Source of the DNA: Gnetum montanum | Lineage: Eukaryota > Streptophyta > Gnetopsida > Gnetales > Gnetaceae | DNA length: 64,000 nt | Reading direction: 5' to 3' | Assembly (NCBI GenBank): GCA_015680685.1 | Contig: MNCI01028931.1 | Location: 31,474-95,473 of the forward strand | Shown: positions 11,278 through 20,565 of the stretch, piece by piece | Layout of the letters: each line of letters starts with the position of its first letter | Numbering within the stretch: position 1 is the first letter of the stretch | Made by a program: the position numbers and the translations under genes | The notes under the pieces: model-generated | Seen by the model: the letters and a program-made list of their open reading frames with translations, nothing else | Database searches by the model: none | What the model was told of the DNA's origin: nothing

Positions 11278-12184
11278 TGATGAAGCATGTTTTTGTATTC
11301 TTTGATATCAGGTACTTGATGTTGGATCCTCAACGTTGGGTATTTGATGTTGGAGCCTAGGATGCAATGTTGGATATTTGATATTATGGGGTATACACCA
11401 ACCTATAAATATAGTGGTTGGGCACATAGTTTGCAAGTAGTTTTTCATAGTTTTTTCAATAGAGTAGCTAAATTCTTGTAGTTTTATTTCATAATATTAG
11501 AGAACAATCAGTGAGTGCCCATAGAGTGGATCTGAGTTAGTTGTATGAAGTCTTATTCAAATTTCAATGTACCGAGACATATTTCATGAGTGGAAATAAG
11601 ATCAAGATTGATTCTTATTTATTGTAGCACTTTGGTTAGATTAGATTTACTTTCCATGAAATTTACTTTTCATGTACTTAGTTAATAGTTACATTTTCAT
11701 GCATGCTAATTAATTAAGTACATAAGTATGATCGCTTCGAGCATGCATATGACTCTTGGTAATCCTAGCAATGCTTAATGTTTGGTAACCCAATAGTGTT
11801 ATATGTGTTTAAGATGTGCATAGAAAGTGGGATCAAATACTTATGTTAGGATTGCTGATTATTAATTAGCAATTAGATTTGTTGAATTGATTATAAATTA
11901 AGTTTCAACCTAATTTTAATTGTAGAACAATAAAATATAAAATAGTAAAAATAATATGCCTCACTGTAGACTAAACCATACATGACAAAGCTACCACTAG
12001 TCCAAGTGGGAAGATAATGAACTACAATCGAGGCATAGCGATCTAGATGCCACAACTAGTCCCATCCATANGAGGCATAGCGATCTAGATGCCACAACTA
12101 GTCCCATCCATAGAATTTGAGTGGATCATGCATGAACACTTGTGATTCATATGGTTGGGTGTTGGGGTACCTCACTGCTCATCA
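11278..12184 (+). repeat. Element B 3' LTR
   Basis: Begins TGATGAAGCATG after the polypurine tract and ends CTGCTCATCA. It is longer than the 5' LTR mainly because of a 41 bp exact duplication around an N at 12071. TATA-like CTATAAATATAG starts at 11403. Confidence 0.88.
12030..12112. repeat. 41 bp exact duplication flanking an N
   Basis: GAGGCATAGCGATCTAGATG and the following bases occur at 12030-12070 and again at 12072-12112 with one N between. The 5' LTR has a single copy. An identical pair separated by an N, in old diverged DNA, looks like an assembly gap-closing artefact. Confidence 0.8.
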
Positions 12185-12189
12185 ATATC

Positions 12190-12758
12190 ATAGAAGACTG
12201 TATTTCTAATGACTATCTTATAAAAGACTCTTTAGCTTAAAGGAGTTTCTTTTATCACATAAAAAATCACTAGCCTATCTCCATTTTGACAATTCTATCT
12301 TAATAATATTTCATATATCTTTATCAATTTTACCATAGAATTATTGATCCTAGATTGATTTTACCTCTTATTTTATTGGATTTTCTTAAAACATAAATGA
12401 AAAAGAAGTATTGGTATACTAGTCCACTCTAATGTAAAGGTTGAAGATCATTCCATTTGAAGAAAATTATGAAGTAACAATCTATTAAAGCAAATGAAAT
12501 AAGATTTGTATTTTGTATAGAGAATATTAGATTAAGAATTATTTGCATATAGAATGGATAAAGATATGAGAACTTGAGTAAAAGAAAAGTAATCCATATG
12601 AAGGTAAATAAAGAAAATATTAAAAATAATTAGTTAAAAAAGAATGATAGTTATACAGAATGAAGTAAAAACATTATATTTTAGAAATCTAAAATGGAGC
12701 ATGAAGTTCAAAGAAACGACTAGGTAATAAACATTGAATTAACATTATTAGTCAACTA
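12190..12758. other. AT-rich sequence without recognisable gene
   Basis: Flank between element B and the LTR of element A. Fragments are purine-rich with scattered stops in all frames. Nothing can be assigned. Confidence 0.4.
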
Positions 12759-13554
12759 TGATATTAAAGCATCTATAATATCATACTTGATGATGCAATG
12801 TTGTAGATATGACATAGTAGTATTAATAAATACTCATAAATATAGTTCATCCACAACATTTATGACATGATTTAGTCTCTAGATAGCCAAACACCTTGTC
12901 TATTTTCTTAATTTCTTATAGTGATCAATTGTGAACTATAACATGGTTATAACTTGAATGTATTGCTTTTTTATTTAAGTGAGATGTAATTGAACATACT
13001 TCATGAGTGAAAATAAAGATTAAGATTAATTCCATTTCATTGTAGTACTCTAACATAGAGTAGAATTTAGTTTCTATGTCATTTACTTTCTAATGTAATT
13101 TTGATCAATGTTTGATTTCCATGCATGTTAATCTTCATAGAATAAGTGTAGCTAGTTTCAAGTATAACATGGACTTATTTGGTAATTCTAGTAGTGATAT
13201 CAATTTGTACCCTCAATAATAAATCTCTTGGTAATCCTAATGGCAAATACACTAGTTTAGGATTTGTATAAAAAATTGGAAATCAAATACTCATAACTAT
13301 GGACTAGCATATGATTTGCCTTATTATTTTTTTGTCTAATTAATTAAATTCTATATTTTTACTTAATTTAATTAAATTACAAACAATATCATTATTATAA
13401 ACGTCACCTTAAGATGTGCTAGAAATCACTACTAGTGTAGTAAGAAGACAATAACTCATGATTAAACATTTAACTCTTTAGATACTTTGCTAGTTTCATC
13501 CAAAGATTATAACATGGCTTCTTATAATGATTATGTATCATATGATTGGATATC
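12759..13554 (+). repeat. Element A 5' LTR, left part
   Basis: GATGCAATGTTG and CATAAATATAGTT (12791-12848) match the U3/TATA part of the element B LTR (11361-11414). The later CTTCATGAGTG and ATTGTAGTACTCTAACATAG (13001-13055) match its R/U5 part. The start is set at TGATATTAAAGC by analogy and may be off by some tens of bases. It ends exactly at the element 1 insertion. Confidence 0.75.
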
Positions 13555-13574
13555 TGATGAGACGCAATATGCAC

Positions 13575-13656
13575 AGGCCACGATATCGCATCCCCTGCGA
13601 TATCGTGTACGTGATATTGTGTCGTCCCCTACGATATCACGTACACGATATTGCGG
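13575..13656. repeat. GATATC palindrome repeats in U3
   Basis: Ten-base near-palindromes recur: ACGATATCGC (13580), GCGATATCGT (13597), GTGATATTGT (13611), ACGATATCAC (13631), ACGATATTGC (13645). They lie just upstream of the TATA box. The 3' LTR has about two such units. Element 4 LTRs have the same kind of cluster at the corresponding end (55812-55855 and 61956-61996). Position suggests a promoter element array, but no factor can be named. Confidence 0.7.
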
Positions 13657-13669
13657 TCTACTGCCAAAT

Positions 13670-13677
13670 CTATAAAT
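13670..13677 (+). promoter_or_regulatory. TATA box, element 1 LTR promoter
   Basis: CTATAAAT in CCAAATCTATAAATAAAAGG. The 3' LTR has CTATAAATAAGAGG at 19529, and the element 4 LTRs carry the same box in reverse at 55788-55797 and 61931-61940. Its conservation in all LTRs of the family supports a real core promoter. Confidence 0.75.
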
Positions 13678-14514
13678 AAAAGGCGACAGTCCCCTCATTT
13701 CTCATCCTAGGCATAAAGTAGCGAAGCTCTGGCAGATTGATCACCCCAGAGATAGAATATTTTCCATGTGCCCGCAGTAGGAGTCCTCCAAGTGAACGGT
13801 TCTTTATTCAAGCAGCTTTGTACCTGAACGCAAGTTGTGTACGGAAATAAAGATGAGCTTTGTGGATAAACCTTGCAGTACATGGATAGGTTTATTTAAT
13901 GTTAGTTATTGCTTTCCTAGTAACACAGCATTAGTACGACTTGGTCACGAGCATTTACGAACGTGTATGGCTAGCCAAGGAATCGGCTACTCATCGCGAT
14001 TAGATTCTATCACGCTTACCTCCTAGAACATGGGACAAGTACGACTTGATTATGAGCATCTACAGATGTGTACGGATAGTCAAGGAATTAGATGCTTGTC
14101 ACACTTAGGTTAGTTAGGTGCCTCAGTACGACCGCTTCGAGCACGTGCATTACGTGTGGTAATCCCAGTAACGATTAGCATTTGGTAGCCATAGTTGCAT
14201 AGTTTAGGGTGTGTACGGAAAGTGGGAATGGATGCTGACGCTAGGACTTAGTGCTATAGTTAGAATTAGTTTTAGTCTCTCAACCCTTCATCGTTTAGCA
14301 TAGGAGATGAACCAGAAAATATCAAAAAACTCATGTACCTTGGACTTACTTAACTATACAACGTGACAATAACAAGTAAGTCTGGGAAGACAACGATTAA
14401 CTAACCTAAGTGTTCCTTAGGGCGTTTAGGCATTTAGTCTGCGGAGTTCGACTGGATCGCGCGTGCTACGCTCGTTTCGTATGGTTGAGTGTATGGGTAC
14501 CTCACCACTCATCA

Positions 14515-14533
14515 TTGGCGTCGTTGCCGGGGA
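14515..14533 (+). other. Primer-binding site, tRNA-Asp type
   Basis: TTGGCGTCGTTGCCGGGGA follows the LTR end directly. It differs at one base from the complement of the plant tRNA-Asp 3' end (TGGCGCCGTTGCCGGGGA). This primer is typical of the Athila/Tat branch. Confidence 0.9.
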
Positions 14534-16464
14534 CTAAGTGTTTGTACGCAAATTAGAACGTTAGGAAATATTTCACATCGTTGTGAGCCTTAACGAACCT
14601 TTGGGTTAATTAGTTAAATAAGAACATAAATAATGGTGAATAGCACACCAATAAAATGGCTTCTTCTCATAAGGTTAACTCACCTAAGGATAACACGGAA
14701 GATAGTCAGCATCATATGCATAACCTAGACCAGCCAGGTCCTAAACAATCTAAGGTGACATATACTCATCCCAATGAGTATGTGCCTAATTTTACTTTTA
14801 TTCTCCATCAAGACGAACAACTGTGGTGGAGATATTTGCAAGGTAACATTGTGTTACCCCCAGATCAATCAGTCCCTAACATGCTTTTCCATGCTTTAGC
14901 ATAGATTGGCATGAAAGAACTATTTGCGGAATACGTTCTAGATAACTTTGACACAATGGATTATCATCCCATAGATGCCCAACATATTTGGGATGAAAGG
15001 TAGGAGATCCAACATTCATTGTTGAATGGCAAGGTCCCCCATGTACTTAGTGAAATAGGAGACGAGGAACCCCTCATAATGGGTTTCTTAGAAAATGATG
15101 TTCCTCCTTCTCACAATGCTGAAGAGGTTAGGCATAAGGGCCTTCGATCAACTGTACATGCTACGGGCTCTGATCCCCATGAGCACCAATTATTCACGGC
15201 AGGAACAACCACTCACACTAAGGATGGACACTTAGATCATTACAATGATTGGGGCCGAAGTAGCCGAAGAGAAGGTAAGAAACATCGTCATGGTGATGGA
15301 TCCCCTTCCTCTTCTCCTTCATCTCACCATCCACACTCTCCTTCCACATCTGGGTGTAGCCACCATGAATATAAAGGGGAGGATAAAAGTAAAAAGGATG
15401 AAAGACCTTGACAGGAAGGTCGAGAGGAGTTAGGACAAGGGAAAGGATGTAGGGAGAGTAGGGAACCACCACGAAGACATCACAGACGTCATGATAGAGA
15501 TGATCATGATGAGCCCCTACTCGTAACCCGAAGCATGCTAGACATCACAAAGGCAGTTAGGATCCCCACAAGGCACTTAAAAGACAGCAGGATCAAGCAT
15601 TTGGACATAAATAATATCCCACGTTTTGAAGGGGGATACAACGATGATCCTCAACATCATTTACAGGCATTCCACGATGCTTGTGTCTTGCAAAACATAG
15701 ATAATGAGTGGCAGAACCTTAAGTTGTTCCCAAGGACACTCATCAAAGAAGCAGAGAGTTGGTACCGGTCCTTAGAACTGAAAACCATTAGGAGGTGGAG
15801 TACGATGCTTGAACTGTTCAACAACAAATATCAAATGTACTCCAAAGTGTCCAACTTGTGTAAGCAGATCCAAGGCTGGAAACAAGGTGCTTATGAACCC
15901 TTGGATGCTGCCACGGCCCATTACTATACACTGCTACATCGTTGCCCGGGCCATGGGTATGCTAAACGGTATCAACTTCACCACATCGTGGATGGGCTAA
16001 GGAATGAAATGAGAAGAAATCTTGGGACTTATGCCCAAGGGAGACTTTCCCAACTAAGATCCCATGAAGTTGAAAGTTTGTTGGAACAAGTAGCACAAGA
16101 AGAGGGTGAGCTACGTAATAGGGAAAGTGCGGAAGAATACAACCATGATCCCTCCCTTCGCAAGAAGGGAGTGAAATTCTATGATGAGGAGGATGAGCCA
16201 CCACTTGAAGAGTTGGTGAATCGAAAAACCATGCCAATCCAAAAGTTAACAACCAAGGTATCGGCTAAGGTAGACCAAATGTGGGATTCCTTAGACTCAA
16301 GAATAAAAATAGTCTTAAAAATCGTAGAAGAGTCTAAGGTAGAACAAGGTAGTGACAAAGGCAAAACCAAGCGAAGAAACTTAAGCCCTGCACATAACAA
16401 GGGTAAGGGAAAAATTCCTATCTCCGATGAGGTTGTAAGTTCTGATTCAGACAATGATGGTGGA

Positions 16465-16503
16465 TGTGAGGTTTGCTATTATGACCATCTTAAGGGATGT
16501 TGC
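16465..16503 (+). other. Short zinc knuckle in gag (CX2CX3HX4C)
   Basis: CEVCYYDHLKGCC: Cys, Cys, His, Cys with a three-residue gap before His, where classical retroviral knuckles have four. Element B has CDICIYDHFKGHC with the same spacing. Element 4 has a degraded form (CEIY..YDHPKGC). Likely role is RNA binding during packaging. Confidence 0.55.
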
Positions 16504-17199
16504 TCAATTATCTCACATGTGTCGGAGTTTGGGGTGTATGCACTAAATCCAAGACTTAATCAATGGCAAACACCCCGAAGGTTACCTTATCCACAAGGTA
16601 ATCCAAGGCAGTTCCACCAACCCTTAACATATTATCCAAGTGGAACACCTCCACAGCCCATTGGAAAACATCAGTAGTGGTAATACCCACAGTCATGGGG
16701 GATGCCACTTCCCACACATCAATACCCTTACCGGCAGCCCAATCCTTACGGTTATTATGTGCAGCAGCCAGTTTCTCTAGGTGAATCTATGGATCACACT
16801 ACTCCCCACCGTCACTACGAAGTTCGGGAGTACTTTAGGAGGACTCCTCCTTCGAGAGATATCTCAGATTCAGTCCATCCTCTAACTCCACCCGCACCTC
16901 TTACACCTGTAGTTCCCCTACAACCTGTTCCAACAATGCAAGGGGAATTACCTACCCAACCGCAGCAACGTAACGTCACGAGAGCTGTAAATATTCAGCG
17001 TGTAAATATCCAACTGGGTGCTAGTTCTGACAACAATTGTACAAAGAAGAGACCCTTTTTCAGGACTAGGAGCCTAGAAAAAATCTCACAACAATAAGCG
17101 GATGGGTACATGTATAGGCCTCTAACCACTAATGCTTTGGAGAACCCTTCAGTCGAAAAGAGCGTAACGCATATGGTTATGTTAACACATACTGTAACT

Positions 17200-17640
17200 G
17201 GCTGGATCAAGGTAGGTCACCTTCCCAGGAAACTAACTAACCCTGGGAGTCCCTTTATTTATTTGCAGATCACTGGAAATGCATCACATCAGGCTCTTCT
17301 TGACTCAGGTTCTGGAGTCAACTTAATTTCACAAGAGATGTATCAAGCCTAGAACCTGCCCTAACTTAAGAAGAGCAACATCCAACTAGAGCTGGCAGAC
17401 CAGTCCATCACCATTCCCTTAGGATTGGTGTAGGATATTATTACCACTATGTATGGTTGGTCCCACCCAGCGGACTTTCTGATGATCGAAGTGAACAATA
17501 ATGGAGGTGACTTCCTAATTATAATGGAAAGGGCATGGCTAAGTACAGTAGACCCATGCCTTAGGATCCACAATCTTTCCTTGGAAATCTCTAAGATAAA
17601 AATATGTGGAAAGATCGAGAAGAGGATAGTTGCATGCATC
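17200..17640 (+). other. Retropepsin (aspartic protease) domain of the gag-pro frame
   Basis: GWIKVGHLPRK leads into LLDSGSGVNLIS, where DSG (17302-17310) is the catalytic triad of a retroviral-type aspartic protease acting as a dimer. Downstream IEVNNNGGDFLIIMERAW corresponds to the second hydrophobic loop (ILGR.W in relatives). Stops at 17350, 17362 and 17431 fall inside the domain. The matching piece of element 4 is at 57967-58528. Confidence 0.8.
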
Positions 17641-18861
17641 ACATACAGTGATTCATTGGGTTAGGACATGGAGGATGTGTCTCCATGTAACAGGTGTGCC
17701 CAAGAAGCTCTGCAACAAAGATGCCTGTATGTAGCAACCACACAAGAAGTAGTAGACACCCCGTGCTTGATAGCTCCTCATAGGAGCAGAAAAATATGCA
17801 TGGAACGAACTGAGGAAACTCATGCCAACAACTATGGAATAGACACATTGGAACATGAGCGTCACCAACTTCCACTCCTCAACTTAAGATCATCAATTGG
17901 AAGAAGTGGGGCACTTCTTCAAAATTCAAATAGGTGCTCACTATTTCGGATCTCGCCCTTACAACTCAGTCATGGGGGAGATGGCCACCTATGCTAATTA
18001 TATGGGGCCCTCAGTTCTTTTTCAGTTTTTATTTTACAACGTTTTTGTTTTACACATTTTTTTTTACAAATTTCTTTAACTCTTCTTGTTACCCAATTAT
18101 CGAAAGCTGAGACAATAAAAATAAGAAGTCTTTGCAAGGTGTGGTGCCCACGCATAAAAACACAAAACAAAAAAAAAACCCAAAGTGAGAATTCAAAGCA
18201 CACCCCTTAGATGAAATAAAATCTGGGCTACAAGCACTGTTTATGGAACCAAAGTGTTCCCTTTAACTAAGGCCCTTTTCACTTCCTGTTCTCTCCTTTG
18301 TTTCGTCGAAATGGTGGTGACTCTTTGAAGATGCATCCTTGTTATCCAAGTGAATGTTTAACCGAATGCATTGATGCGAAGTCACTGGAAGTGGTTGGTT
18401 TGAGCCCGGAGCTGGGATGAGATTTGCCAAGTCACATTAACCATAAAACACACAAGGGGCTGTAAAACACCTTGTACTTGGGATTCCATTCCATCCTCTT
18501 CTTTCCATCCTTCTCTCCATTTTTCACCTCATTGCCGGTTGTATCATTAGTACATATATTTTGGTTGATGCATTGTTTTCTTTTTGGTAAATTCTTCCAA
18601 AGGACATTCCTAGAGCCTATGGACTCTCTGAATGTGGGATTGTCAGGGCATTAAGGGCATGAGCCTGCTCTGGGGAGGACCAACTGACATTCCTATTTGG
18701 AACATTAGTTAACTTCTTTTCCTTAACATTTTTGCAATTAATTTTATTTTTTTTCATTTCCATCTTGACATCCCTTTCATTGATGCCATCATTGTCCCTT
18801 TTTACCTATCTTTATTACTCCTTTTCTTTCTCCATTCTTTCGCTACCGGAGGTTTGAGATT

Positions 18862-18872
18862 AGTCATGGGGG
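18862..18872 (+). other. Internal polypurine-like motif
   Basis: AGTCATGGGGG, identical to the polypurine tract just before the 3' LTR. Element 4 has the counterpart at about 56429-56440 (minus strand, TAGTCATGGGGCTCC). A related word (CAGTCATGGGGGAG) also occurs at the gag-pro end, 17968-17980. Confidence 0.5.
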
Positions 18873-19087
18873 TACAGGGCCTGATTTTTCGATTTTTCGA
18901 TTTTTCTCCTAAGCCCAAATTTTTTTTGTTTTTCTTCCTAACCCCTACACCTTCGGTAGTCATCAGTAGCATATTCCCAGGTCCATATTAGCCATACCAC
19001 AACCTAGCCAATGAACCTACACCAAAGCAAGGTATCAATTACATGATGTTTCAATAACCCTTGCTAATATATGATTGTGTTGTGTGT

Positions 19088-19336
19088 GCAGATGGCGATC
19101 ATACAACAAAGGAATGGATCTGGAGCCAATACTTGGAATGGAACAATGCTGAAGCAGCTATGCAAGGAGCAAGATTGATGATGCGCTTACGGACAGAAAA
19201 TGGAAGGCGCAATCTAGGCGTTGGCAGTAGCAAGACTCTTCTCTCTTCTTCTCTTCTATTCTCTCTCCTCTTTTCTCTCAGCTACCAAATGTGGACTGAT
19301 GTTATTGTAATAAGGTGTTCACCCTTGTTGTCATGA
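19088..19336 (+). CDS. Small conserved frame near the 3' LTR, function unknown
   Basis: About 80 codons after a splice-acceptor-like TTGTGTGTGCAG (ending 19091). The translation contains EWIWSQYLEWN, AMQGARLMMRLR, ENGRRNLGVGS, and ends ...RCSPLLS then TGA. Element 4 carries the same frame on its minus strand (56007-56243) with DWIWREHLKW, SMQGARSMVRLW, NNGRCNLAIGS and the same terminal TGA. The length difference in the Leu/Ser-rich part is a whole number of codons. No initiating ATG is shared in this frame, so if it is expressed it would be as a spliced exon. It matches no family that I know. Alternatively it is conserved non-coding DNA that happens to be open. Confidence 0.4.
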   Translation, partial: ADGDHTTKEWIWSQYLEWNNAEAAMQGARLMMRLRTENGRRNLGVGSSKTLLSSSLLFSLLFSLSYQMWTDVIVIRCSPLLS

Positions 19337-19461
19337 ACACCAGTTTTGTCAAGTCTTGTAATAATGGACCGTTCACATGTCATTGCATTAGTTCCATTCC
19401 CCTCAATAATTCCATACCTACCTGATATTATTATAAGGAACTTGAGAATGACTTTTCATTC

Positions 19462-19474
19462 AGTCATGGGGGTA
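19462..19474 (+). other. Polypurine tract, element 1
   Basis: AGTCATGGGGGTA ends directly at the 3' LTR start TGATGA. This is the primer for plus-strand synthesis. Confidence 0.8.
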
Positions 19475-20372
19475 TGATGAAACCCGATATCACATTGTGC
19501 CCTGCGATATCGCAGTCCACCGCCAAATCTATAAATAAGAGGTGGCACTCCCCTTATTTCTCATCCTAGGCGTAAAGTAGCAAAGCTCTAGTGGATTGAT
19601 CACCCCAGAGATAGAATATTTTCCATGTGCCCATAGTAGGAGTCCCCCAAGTGAATGGTTATTTATTCGAGTAGCTTTGATCCGGAACGCAAGTTGTGTA
19701 TAGCAATAAAGACGAGCTTTGTGGATAAACCTTGCAGTACATGGATAGGTTTATTTAATGTTATTTATTTCTTTCCTAGTAACACGGCATGAGTACGACT
19801 TGGTTACGAGCGTTGATGAACGTGTACGGCTAGCCAAGGAATCGGCTACTCATCACGATTAGAATCTGTCACCCTTACCTCCTAGAATATGGGACAAGTA
19901 CGACTTGATTACGAACATCTACGGATGTGTACGGCTAGTCAAGGAATTAGCTGCTTGTCACACTTAGGTTAGTTAGGTACCTCAGTACGACTGCTTCAAG
20001 CACATGCATTACATGTGGTAATCCCAATATTATTAGCGTTTGGTAGCCACAGTTGCACAGTTTAGGCTGTGTATAGAAAGTGGGAATGGATGCTAACGCT
20101 AGGACTTAGTGGTGTAGTTAGAATTAGTTTTAGTCTCTCAACCCTTCACCGTTTAGCATAGGAGATAAACCAGAAAATACCAAAAAAATCATGTACCTCG
20201 GACTTACTGAACCATACACCGTGACAACAACAAGTAAGTCTGGGAAGACAACGATTAGTTAACCCAAGTGTTCCTTTCGGCGTTTAGCCATTTAGTCTAT
20301 GGAGTTCGACCAGATCATGTGTGCTACGCTCATTTCATATGGTTGAGTGTAGGGGTACCTTGCCACTCATCA
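19475..20372 (+). repeat. Element 1 3' LTR
   Basis: 898 bp, TGATGAAACCCGATATC to CCACTCATCA, with a TATA box at 19529. It aligns with the 5' LTR with scattered substitutions, mostly transitions, and lacks part of the GATATC cluster. Confidence 0.93.
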
Positions 20373-20377
20373 GTATC

Positions 20378-20397
20378 AGATATATTCACTACTCATC
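20378..20397 (+). repeat. Element A 5' LTR, right end
   Basis: AGATATATTCACTACTCATC plus A is the terminal piece of the LTR interrupted by element 1. It lines up with the GGGTACCTCACTGCTCATCA end of element B once transitions are allowed. Confidence 0.75.
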
Positions 20398-20416
20398 ATT
20401 GGTGATATTGCTAGGG
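20398..20416 (+). other. Primer-binding site, element A
   Basis: TTGGTGATATTGCTAGGGA directly after the LTR end, the tRNA-Asp-type site with several transitions. Confidence 0.7.
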
Positions 20417-20565
20417 ATGATCCTAGTGATCTAAACTAGTTAGTTTATAAATGATCACTATTGAGTTCATAATATTTTATCTTTGATAAAACTAGATATT
20501 ATTTATATATATTCATACATTCATTAATTAATCATCTGTTTCTTTCATAGGGCTAGAAATTCACC

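Larger units (their letters stand above)
6091..12184 (+). mobile_element. Element B: Athila-like LTR retrotransposon without pol
   Basis: Two LTRs (6091-6955 and 11278-12184) flank 4.3 kb that holds a tRNA-Asp-type PBS, a frameshifted gag (7088-9558), non-coding DNA and a polypurine tract. No RT, RNase H or integrase motif is visible, and there is no room for them: gag ends at 9558 and the rest matches 3' non-coding DNA of elements 1 and 4. Near-matching 5 bp flanks ACATC/ATATC suggest the target duplication. It was once mobile, probably with enzymes from another element. Confidence 0.85.
13555..14514 (+). repeat. Element 1 5' LTR
   Basis: 960 bp, TGATGAGACGCAATA to ACCACTCATCA. It aligns with 19475-20372 except for extra GATATC-type repeats at 13571-13656. 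TATA box at 13670. Confidence 0.93.
14656..17997 (+). pseudogene. Gag-protease polyprotein, element 1
   Basis: One frame of 1,114 codons from ATG 14656 to TAA 17995, broken by ten in-frame stops (14902, 15001, 15409, 16675, 16681, 17095, 17350, 17362, 17431, 17662) and no frameshift. Order: N-terminal Pro/Gln-rich part; His/Ser-rich basic stretch (about 15180-15500); Athila-type gag core (about 15590-16110: IPRFEGGYNDDPQHHLQAFH, LFPRTLIKEAESWY, LLHRCPGHGY); a coiled, charged linker; a short zinc knuckle (16465-16503); a Pro/Gln-rich region; a retropepsin domain with DSGSG at 17302; and a conserved tail. The element 4 frame ends at the matching place, so this is the natural C-terminus. Most stops fit CAG, CAA, CGA or TGG codons changed by C-to-T or G-to-A. 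Confidence 0.9.
17998..19461 (+). other. Element 1 3' non-coding region
   Basis: T-rich runs (18010-18080, 18470-18640), then a block conserved with elements B and 4 (ATTCAAAGCACACCCCTTAG at 18191, GGGCTACAAGCACTG near 18223). No RT-RNase H-integrase sequence is found in either strand of this interval. It holds an internal AGTCATGGGGG site (18862) and a small conserved frame (19088-19336). Confidence 0.6.
13555..20372 (+). mobile_element. Element 1: Athila-like gag-pro LTR retrotransposon
   Basis: LTRs 13555-14514 and 19475-20372 with matching TGATGA...TCATCA ends, a PBS at 14515, a gag-pro frame at 14656-17997, 1.5 kb of 3' non-coding DNA with a small conserved frame, and a polypurine tract. 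Flanks ATATC (13550-13554) and GTATC (20373-20377) are a 5 bp duplication with one difference. The 4.96 kb interior has no RT, RNase H or integrase. It is inserted in the LTR of element A. It is the least damaged member of its family here, so probably the youngest. Confidence 0.92.

Noticed and set aside
15218-15472. Minus-strand and other-frame open stretches over gag (also 15809-16454, 50368-50568)
   Set aside because: They overlap well supported gag frames on the other strand or frame and their products look like shadows (Leu/His/Pro-rich without domains).
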